A model generated the notes under the pieces. That model did no database searches. It worked only from the letters and a program-made list of their open reading frames with translations, and had not been told where the DNA came from. The position numbers were made by a program, and so were the translations under genes. A DNA stretch of 64,000 nucleotides from CAZZNQ01 sp964655775 (GTDB lineage Bacteria; Planctomycetota; Brocadiia; SM23-32), in assembly GCA_964655775.1 (NCBI GenBank), contig CAZZNQ010000006.1:18868-82867 (forward strand). Reading direction: 5' to 3'. Every line of letters begins with the position of its first letter. Positions within the stretch are counted from its first letter, which is position 1. Of this stretch, positions 8,600 to 14,955 are shown in pieces.

Positions 8600-10432
8600 A
8601 TGATGATAGAAACCGTGGCCCAGTTACTGGCCGCCCTGCCGGAGAAGCTGCACACGTTCGAGGGAAGTGCATACCCGCTTCCGCTGTGCCAGGCCGTTCT
8701 TGGACGCCTTCCGGAGATATCGGAGATAGCAGACGCGGCGCGCTCCGATGACGGCGACGTGGGGCACCACTCTCTGCACGTGGCCATGGCAGCGGAGTGC
8801 TACGAGGCGGCGCACCCGGACGCCGACGACGCGTTCGTGAAGGACGCCCGCCTGCGGAGTATGGTCTTCATGGGCGGCAAGTGGCGCGCCGGCTGGACCT
8901 TCATTCTGGGCGACGAGAGCGAGACCATCGTCCCGAGCCTGGAACAGAGGAACTTCATGGTCCAGGTTGGCGGGCCGCGCGCGACCTGGCCGGTGTACTG
9001 GCTCCAGATGATGGTGCGGTACGCAATGATCTGGGGTCAGATCCCGCCGGGCGAGGACCATGAGATGGGCCATCTGCTGGAGGAGGATCTGCCCGGTGTG
9101 CTGATAGTACGCGGACGATGCAGCGAACTGGAATGCGTGCTGGCAATGGCGATGATGAAGCTGGGATGCCCCGCCGTGGTGCCCCACGACTTCCCGTTCG
9201 AGGAGGGGCGGCAGGCCCGGGTCCATACCGAAGAAGAAGCCTTAAACGCCATCGCGACGCTGCCCAACATGCGCGTGCGCGAGCAGGAAGGCGTGCGCAC
9301 GGCCCTTCCCGACTACTGCAACCCCGCCCGTGCCAAGGAACCGTTTGAGGCCGCGTCAACCATCGGCGGCGGGGACAGCTTTCTGTTGTTGCGGCCCGGA
9401 CAGGCCGGTGACGGCATCGAGATCATCGGTGATCCGACCGGCGGCATCGGCGTACTCATCGAGGTGGGCGACCCGCGCCTGGCCGTGGCCACGTCCGCCT
9501 ACGTCGAGCGGACCGCGCTCGCTCTGCCTGACTACATGGAGGGGGTGCGCGTATTGGAGAAGGCGCCGCTGACCGTCGGACTGGCCGCGGGCGTCAGCCT
9601 GGATCCCGCCAAGCTGGCGAATGCACTTCACGCGGGCCTGCGGTGGCATTTCCCGCGCCTGCAGGACATCCACGTGAAGCTGGTCTTTGAACCGGACGAG
9701 CTGGCAAGGGAAAGCACACGCGCGCGGCAGTTCGAACGCGAGCGAGAGCGAATCCGGGCAGAAGAGACTGAGGCCGGCGTGGACCTGTTCGTGTCCTGCA
9801 TCGAGTGCCAGACGTTTACGCACCGGCACGTGTGCATCGTCACCCCGGGGCGTCCTCCCATGTGCGGCCGCGACCCCGACCAGGTGCGGGCGGCGGCGCT
9901 GTTCGGCGCTACCTGGCACCCCTACCTGCGGCGTGGACTCAAGGCGCAGGACCTGCGGGAGATGGTGGACAAGGGCCGCTGCATCGATCCTCTGCGCGGC
10001 GAGTATGAAGGCGTCAACGAAGCGGTGCGACGGCTCTCCGACGGCGCGATCCAGCGCGTCTACCTGCACAGCCTGCGCGACTTCCCGCACAGTTCCTGCG
10101 GGTGCTTCCACTACCTGGCCTTCGAGATCGAGGGCTGCGGCATAGGGATCATGGATCGGAGCTTTCCGGGCAAGGCACCCAACGGCGAGACCTGGGACTC
10201 GCTGGCCAACCGAGCGGGCGGGAAGCAGACGCCCGGCATCACGGGCATCAGCGCCGGCTACCTGCGCAGCCCGGACTTCCTGAAGGCCGACGGCGGGCTC
10301 AAGAGTGTGGTCTGGGTAACTGCGAAGGTGATGGACCAGATAGAGGACTTGCTCCCCGGGGATCGGGGTCCCGCAACGGAACAGGATGCAGCGAGCATGG
10401 AGGAGCTGCGGGCTTACATCAGTCAAGGCTGA
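8600..10432 (+). CDS. Divergent orphan acetyl-CoA synthase beta-subunit-like protein (AcsB/CdhC family)
   Basis: A 610-residue homologue of the CODH/ACS acetyl-CoA synthase subunit. The C-terminal domain has every A-cluster ligand at family spacing: Cys400, 403, 412 and 422 (Cx2C-x8-C-x9-C, for the [4Fe-4S] cubane) and Cys500-Gly-Cys502 (SCGCF, distal nickel). Phe406 matches the Phe that gates the proximal nickel in Moorella ACS. Nearby ECQTF, HVCIVTPGR, KQTPG and ADGG also match the family. Residues about 125-240 (VRYAMIWGQIPPG) resemble the end of the bacterial ACS N-terminal domain and 250-390 the middle domain. It is shorter than bacterial AcsB (about 730), mainly at the N-terminus that docks CODH. 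No CODH, corrinoid protein or methyltransferase subunit genes flank it, so function is uncertain. Confidence 0.85.
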   Translation: MMIETVAQLLAALPEKLHTFEGSAYPLPLCQAVLGRLPEISEIADAARSDDGDVGHHSLHVAMAAECYEAAHPDADDAFVKDARLRSMVFMGGKWRAGWTFILGDESETIVPSLEQRNFMVQVGGPRATWPVYWLQMMVRYAMIWGQIPPGEDHEMGHLLEEDLPGVLIVRGRCSELECVLAMAMMKLGCPAVVPHDFPFEEGRQARVHTEEEALNAIATLPNMRVREQEGVRTALPDYCNPARAKEPFEAASTIGGGDSFLLLRPGQAGDGIEIIGDPTGGIGVLIEVGDPRLAVATSAYVERTALALPDYMEGVRVLEKAPLTVGLAAGVSLDPAKLANALHAGLRWHFPRLQDIHVKLVFEPDELARESTRARQFERERERIRAEETEAGVDLFVSCIECQTFTHRHVCIVTPGRPPMCGRDPDQVRAAALFGATWHPYLRRGLKAQDLREMVDKGRCIDPLRGEYEGVNEAVRRLSDGAIQRVYLHSLRDFPHSSCGCFHYLAFEIEGCGIGIMDRSFPGKAPNGETWDSLANRAGGKQTPGITGISAGYLRSPDFLKADGGLKSVVWVTAKVMDQIEDLLPGDRGPATEQDAASMEELRAYISQG

Positions 10433-10464
10433 TGTCCCTGCTGTCCCTCGCCTGCCTCTCAGGG

Positions 10465-10493
10465 TTGACCGGGAGCCGCCCTTCTGTTAGGCT
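10465..10493 (+). promoter_or_regulatory. Predicted promoter of the lipoprotein gene
   Basis: TTGACC (10465-10470), a 17 bp spacer, TAGGCT (10488-10493), ending 42 bp before the ATG at 10536. The -10 box is weak, but its TAGGnT form resembles that of the upstream acetyl-CoA-synthase-like gene. Confidence 0.45.
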
Positions 10494-10535
10494 ACCGGAG
10501 CCGTATTCTCACGTCCTTTGACTGGGAGGCAGAGG

Positions 10536-12152
10536 ATGGAGGGCCTGCGCGGCCACAGGGCGGCGGTCTTTCTGGTGGTTGCTTTTGCTCCGCTCGCCCT
10601 GGCGGCGGGCTGTGCGCAGAGCGCCAACGGCGCTCGAAGCGAGAGAGCCCTGCCGAGGAAGTCCTCGATCGAGCAATACGGCATACGCTGGACCTTCGAC
10701 CGTCCGACGCCTGTGGGGCAGTTCCTGAACGGCGACTGCTACGTGGTCGGGCCGGTAACGGTGACGGCCGTGGACCCGCCGCCGGTCAGAGCCGCGGACA
10801 TCCCGCTTGACCAGCTAACTGGACGCGAACGGAAGATGGACGCCGCAAGCCGGATACGGAACGGGTCCATGCTCAACCCTCCGGCATGGGGCAAGGTATC
10901 CTACGACAGCCGAATCCGCAACGCCTACCGGCCCGATCTTATCACTCCGTTCCCGGTTCGGATGCAACCGGGCGATACGCTGGTTTCCAGCGTAAGCTAC
11001 CGGCAGATGGGAACCGCCCGCCGGATGCTCAATCCGTCCCGCAGGGCGGTGAGCCCGGTGCGAACCGCCGCCGTGCTGACCTGTCTTGCCGCGCCCGTGC
11101 CGGAAGACGCGTTCCGGCCTTGCTACGCAAATCCCGATCGGAAGATCTACCTCGGGCGAGATCTGCGGCGCCACCTGCTGCCGTCATTCAGCCGTGTGCC
11201 AAGCACCCCTCCAGTTGAGGAATGGGAGCGGGTGTTCCAGCGTCCCTGGCTGGACACGGTCTTCTTCGGCTTCGGGGCGCCCGAGGAGAACATGCCCGAT
11301 TACGGTCGCGAAATAGGCGAGGCCTCAGGCATCGCAGCCCTGCTTCTGTGCACCGATCTGCCGATGGAGAGCAAGGAAAAGCTCATGGTCAACTTCGTGC
11401 AGGTCGGTATAGACAACTGGGGCCTGCTCCGAGCAGGCTGCCCGGGTTGGCGAGCCCACGGTGGCCACGGCAGCGGCCGCAAACTGCCTATCGTATTCGC
11501 CGGGCTGTTGCTGGGCGATGAAGAGATGGCGTCGCCCACGAATAGTATCCCCGGCGCCGAGTTCAGCGAGGACATGCAGACGATGTACGACACCTGCTGG
11601 ACCGGGGCGGAAGTGGTCTACGCCGGGCACGTCGGCAGGGACGGTGACGGCTCCTGGGGACCTTACGAGCATCTGGAGCCGCGCGACTGGCTGGGACTGA
11701 CCGGCGAGAGCTACCGCCGCTGCTGCACCAGCGTCTGCTGGGTGGGCCAGGCCCTCGCGGTCCACATGCTGAACGCACGCCCGCAATGGAATCACGACGC
11801 ATTTCTCGATTACTGCGACCGCTGGATGTTCGAGGACGACACCGAGCACGTCCGCATTATCAAGGAACAGACCGGCCGCGACTTCTCAGCGGATTACCTG
11901 CGCCAGGGCCAGACGTGGTACCCCTTCGTAGACGAGATGTGGGCAAAGCACCGAAAGAACCTGCCGGCGCCGACCGACGGATGGAAGCGGCCGCACCGGC
12001 AACGTCGGCACCGGTTCCAGCCACGAGCAGAGGAACACAATGGTCAACATGTACCACGACGGCGACGCGGATCTCGGCTGCCTGACGGGCCGGCGCATCG
12101 CCGTGATCGGCTACGGCAACCAGGGACGCTCCCAAAGTCTGAATCTGCGTGA
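10536..12152 (+). CDS. Secreted lipoprotein of unknown function
   Basis: The ATG at 10536 was chosen because GGAGG lies six bases before it; an ATG at 10518 in the same frame lacks this. The N-terminus is a lipoprotein signal peptide ending in a lipobox (LALAAGC), so the protein is probably anchored at the cell surface or periplasm. The family is not recognised with confidence. The opening WTFDRPTPVGQFLNGDCYVVGP followed by NGSMLNPP resembles uncharacterised secreted proteins I associate with planctomycetes. Aromatic and acidic residues (SWGPYEHLEPRDWLG) suggest a glycan-processing fold, unproven. The frame runs 113 bp into the downstream KARI-like gene; the last ~60 residues are Arg-rich and look non-native. 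No alternative stop exists nearby in the other frames. Confidence 0.75.
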   Translation: MEGLRGHRAAVFLVVAFAPLALAAGCAQSANGARSERALPRKSSIEQYGIRWTFDRPTPVGQFLNGDCYVVGPVTVTAVDPPPVRAADIPLDQLTGRERKMDAASRIRNGSMLNPPAWGKVSYDSRIRNAYRPDLITPFPVRMQPGDTLVSSVSYRQMGTARRMLNPSRRAVSPVRTAAVLTCLAAPVPEDAFRPCYANPDRKIYLGRDLRRHLLPSFSRVPSTPPVEEWERVFQRPWLDTVFFGFGAPEENMPDYGREIGEASGIAALLLCTDLPMESKEKLMVNFVQVGIDNWGLLRAGCPGWRAHGGHGSGRKLPIVFAGLLLGDEEMASPTNSIPGAEFSEDMQTMYDTCWTGAEVVYAGHVGRDGDGSWGPYEHLEPRDWLGLTGESYRRCCTSVCWVGQALAVHMLNARPQWNHDAFLDYCDRWMFEDDTEHVRIIKEQTGRDFSADYLRQGQTWYPFVDEMWAKHRKNLPAPTDGWKRPHRQRRHRFQPRAEEHNGQHVPRRRRGSRLPDGPAHRRDRLRQPGTLPKSESA

Positions 12153-13032
12153 CAGCGGCTTGCAGGTGACGGTCGGATGCCGGGAGGACGAGTACGCCGC
12201 ACGGGCACGCGAGGACGGATTCGAGGTGCTCGCACCCGTCGAAGCTGCCGCGGCCGGCGAGGTGATTCTGATTCTCATACCCGATGAGGTCCAGCCGGGC
12301 GTCTTCGAGGCAAGCGTCGCACCGGGGCTTGTGCAAGGGGACGCTCTGGTCTTTGCCAGCGGATACAACATCGCCTTCGATCTCGTCCACCCGCCGAGTT
12401 TCGTGGACATCTTGATGGTCGCTCCGCGGATGATCGGCCAGGCGGTTCGCAGCTGCTTCCTGGAGGGGGAGGGATATCCCTGCTTCGTCGCCTGCGAACA
12501 AGATGCTTCGGGGCACGCATGGGAGACGGCGCTGGCCGTGGCGCTAGCCATCGGTGCTACACGTGGCGGTGCAGTGGAAGCCACCTTCCTTGAGGAAGCC
12601 CTGATCGACCTGTTCGCCGAGCAGTTCCTGTGGGCGGGCATAGTGCGGCTGTTCCGCACGTACTACGACGTACTGACGGCAGCGGGGTGCAGTCCCGAGA
12701 CCGTGGCGACCGACATGTACCTCTCCGGCGAGATGGTGGAGATAGCGCGGGCAATGCGCGAAACCGGCTTCTTCAAACAGATGGAACTGCATTCGCAGAC
12801 GAGCCAGTACGGGCAGCTCTCACGCGGCGACAGGGTGATCGGCCCACAGGTGCGGCAGGTCGCACTCGAGATCCTGGACGAGATACGCAGCGGCAAGTTC
12901 GCTGAAGAGTGGACCCGTGAACAGGCCGAAGGAAAGCCCCACCTGGCCCGTCTCAAGCAGGGAGCATTCGCCCATCCGCTCAACCGGGTCGAAGAGCGCC
13001 TGAAGCGCACCGCAGAGGGAGAATCTCCCTGA
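12040..13032 (+). CDS. Divergent ketol-acid reductoisomerase (KARI) homologue
   Basis: A 330-residue protein with the architecture of class I IlvC: N-terminal YHDGDADLGCLTGRRIAVIGYGNQG NADPH-binding region, VAPRMIGQAVRS (KARI: VAPKGPGHTVR), QDASG, and the C-terminal knotted helical domain with LIDLFAEQF giving Mg ligands Asp190 and Glu194. Glu231 and Ser252 (SQTSQYG) also match. Two normally invariant residues are changed: the His of FAHGFNI is Ser107 (FASGYNI), and the first Glu of ExxxE is Tyr227. It may therefore act on a different 2-hydroxy-2-keto acid or not be a true KARI. AGAGGA precedes the ATG. It overlaps the lipoprotein frame and ends 7 bp from the convergent sulfatase. No ilvB/N/D neighbours. 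Confidence 0.85.
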   Translation: MVNMYHDGDADLGCLTGRRIAVIGYGNQGRSQSLNLRDSGLQVTVGCREDEYAARAREDGFEVLAPVEAAAAGEVILILIPDEVQPGVFEASVAPGLVQGDALVFASGYNIAFDLVHPPSFVDILMVAPRMIGQAVRSCFLEGEGYPCFVACEQDASGHAWETALAVALAIGATRGGAVEATFLEEALIDLFAEQFLWAGIVRLFRTYYDVLTAAGCSPETVATDMYLSGEMVEIARAMRETGFFKQMELHSQTSQYGQLSRGDRVIGPQVRQVALEILDEIRSGKFAEEWTREQAEGKPHLARLKQGAFAHPLNRVEERLKRTAEGESP

Positions 13033-13039
13033 CCCGCAA

Positions 13040-14806
13040 CTACCGCAGTACGCGTTCCACCTCCGCCTGGAACCGCTCGGCGAACTCCTGCTCATGCTCC
13101 GTCATCCTGCGGCGGAGTTCGTCCTCGGGCAGCTTCGTCCAGCGTTTCCGGCCGTTCAACTCGTTGTGCAGCGACTTGTACGGCCCGAAGAAATGCCGGT
13201 CGAAGACACGGTCGGCGGCGGCGCTCAGTTGCCGCTGCTGGGCGGCCGTCGCTCCCGCGGCGACGTATGGTCGGACGGCGTCCGCCTTGTAGGAATCCCA
13301 CTGGCGCTGCGAACGGACGAGTGTGTAATACTCGTTCTCACGCGCGATGCGGTCCGGCAACGAGAGTTCGCGCCACTCCTGCGGGATGAACGGGTCCTCC
13401 GCCTTCGCAAGCCATCCGACCAGCTCGCCCTGCAACTCGGCCCTCACGTCCGCATAAGCCGGATCGTCCACCAGGTTGTTGAGCTGGAACGGATCCTCCT
13501 GATCGTCGTAGAGCAGCCATTCGCCTTCAGCGTACACCACGTACGTGTACCGTTTCGTGCGGACGCCGCGGAACGGGTAGAAGTAGTTCCAGTCGTCGGG
13601 CACGAGTTGGCTGCGGTAGTAGTTGCGCTGGAAGTTGTTGACCAGGATGAACTGGGAACTCGGGTCCGGACCGTTGCCGCCCAGCACCACCGGCGAGAAG
13701 TCCTGCCCGTCGCAGCGGTCGGGCGGCGCGATGCCGGCAAGGCCGCAGAGCGTCGGATAGAGGTCGATTGTGCCCAACAGGTTATCGGCGATTCGGCCGG
13801 CCTCCACGCGTCCCGGCCATCGCACCATGAAGGGACAGTGGATCGCCTCGGTGTAGGGATTGCCCTTGCTGCCGACGCCGTTCGAGCCGAACGAACTGCC
13901 GTGGTCGGAGCTGTAGACCAACACCGTGTCTTCGTCGATACCCAGCTCCTTCAGTGCGTCCATCAGACGGCCGAGCTGCCGGTCCACCGCGCTGATGTGG
14001 GCATGGTAGTGCTGGTAGTAGAGCAGGCTATTCCCCTGTTTGTACCTCTCCTCCGTCACGTTCGGCCGGAAGTAGAGGTCGTCCTGGGGATAGAGATCAA
14101 CGAACTCCTCCGGCGCGTCGTCCCATCGCCAGTGCGGCGGATTCCAGGAGAGCATCACCAGGAACGGCTTGTCTCCGTGGGCATTGGCCCGGATGAAGTC
14201 CAGAGCCTGATCGGTCATGCCGATGGCGTTGTACCCCTTCACGGGATGGAAGTCCTCGCCGGACGGGATGTCGCGCACCGGCGTCTCCCAGTGGTTGTCG
14301 CCGTACTGCCAGTGCTTGAAATAGTCGAATCCCGCGTTGGCGCAGGTCTGGTTCTTCAGGTGCCACTTCCCCACGTAGCCGGTGACGTAGCCGGCGTCCT
14401 TGAAGGTGTGGGCGATGGTGGGCGCGTCGATCCCGATGATGTCGCCGTTCTCGTAGTAGTCGTTGCTGATGATGCCGGTGCGGTGCGGCCACATGCCGGT
14501 GATAAGCATTCCGCGGAACGGGATGCAGATGGCGGAGGTGCTGAAGCAGTTGTCGAAGCGCGTTCCCTCGCGTGCCATGCGCTCCATGTTGGGAGTCACC
14601 ATCTGCGGCATCTGCGTGAACGGCAGGCTGCACCATCGGTGCTCGTCGGTGAAGGCGAAGATGACGTTGGGGCGCTTCCGGCCGTGGCGGGCCTGCGACG
14701 CTTGAACTCCGGCCAGTGGGCCCAGGGTCGCCGCGGCGGCAGCGGCGGTACCCATCTTGAGAAAACCTCGCCGTCCGATCCGCTTCGCTTTGTTGCCTGC
14801 ACTCAT
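13040..14806 (-). CDS. Tat-exported arylsulfatase (formylglycine, Cys type)
   Basis: A 588-residue S1-type sulfatase. A twin-arginine signal (RRGFLK at 12-17 followed by an Ala-rich stretch) directs folded export. The catalytic signature is canonical, C94-I-P-F-R-G-M-L-I-T-G, so Cys94 should be converted to formylglycine by a sulfatase-modifying enzyme encoded elsewhere. SSDHGSSFG and SKGNPY supply the later metal and substrate residues. This contrasts with the two Thr-type proteins at 1-2400. It probably desulfates a polysaccharide or sulfated sugar in the periplasm or outside. It converges on the KARI-like gene (7 bp apart). Confidence 0.93.
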   Translation of the reverse strand: MSAGNKAKRIGRRGFLKMGTAAAAAATLGPLAGVQASQARHGRKRPNVIFAFTDEHRWCSLPFTQMPQMVTPNMERMAREGTRFDNCFSTSAICIPFRGMLITGMWPHRTGIISNDYYENGDIIGIDAPTIAHTFKDAGYVTGYVGKWHLKNQTCANAGFDYFKHWQYGDNHWETPVRDIPSGEDFHPVKGYNAIGMTDQALDFIRANAHGDKPFLVMLSWNPPHWRWDDAPEEFVDLYPQDDLYFRPNVTEERYKQGNSLLYYQHYHAHISAVDRQLGRLMDALKELGIDEDTVLVYSSDHGSSFGSNGVGSKGNPYTEAIHCPFMVRWPGRVEAGRIADNLLGTIDLYPTLCGLAGIAPPDRCDGQDFSPVVLGGNGPDPSSQFILVNNFQRNYYRSQLVPDDWNYFYPFRGVRTKRYTYVVYAEGEWLLYDDQEDPFQLNNLVDDPAYADVRAELQGELVGWLAKAEDPFIPQEWRELSLPDRIARENEYYTLVRSQRQWDSYKADAVRPYVAAGATAAQQRQLSAAADRVFDRHFFGPYKSLHNELNGRKRWTKLPEDELRRRMTEHEQEFAERFQAEVERVLR

Positions 14807-14882
14807 TGCCTTTGCACGTCCTTGCGTCTTCAGTTCTTAGAGGATGCCACCGGCACCCACCGCGGGGGCTACACGCAAGATG

Positions 14883-14911
14883 ATTGTTGCAGACCCCGCA
14901 CAGGCTGGCAA
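14883..14911 (-). promoter_or_regulatory. Predicted promoter of the Tat sulfatase gene
   Basis: On the minus strand TTGCCA (14906-14911), a 17 bp spacer, AACAAT (14883-14888), 76 bp before the ATG at 14806. The -10 matches four of six positions. The rest of 14807-14955 shows nothing else. Confidence 0.4.
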
Positions 14912-14955
14912 GCGCAAGGCCCCTGCGGATCGGACGGCGCCGGGCGCAAGGCGTA

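Noticed and set aside
11950..12060. A frameshift fusing the lipoprotein and KARI-like genes into one protein
   Set aside because: The KARI-like gene has its own SD sequence and a complete canonical N-terminus, and the lipoprotein is complete without fusion.
8600..13032. A complete CODH/ACS (Wood-Ljungdahl) operon
   Set aside because: Only the ACS-like subunit is present; no CODH, corrinoid protein, methyltransferase or maturation genes were found on either strand.
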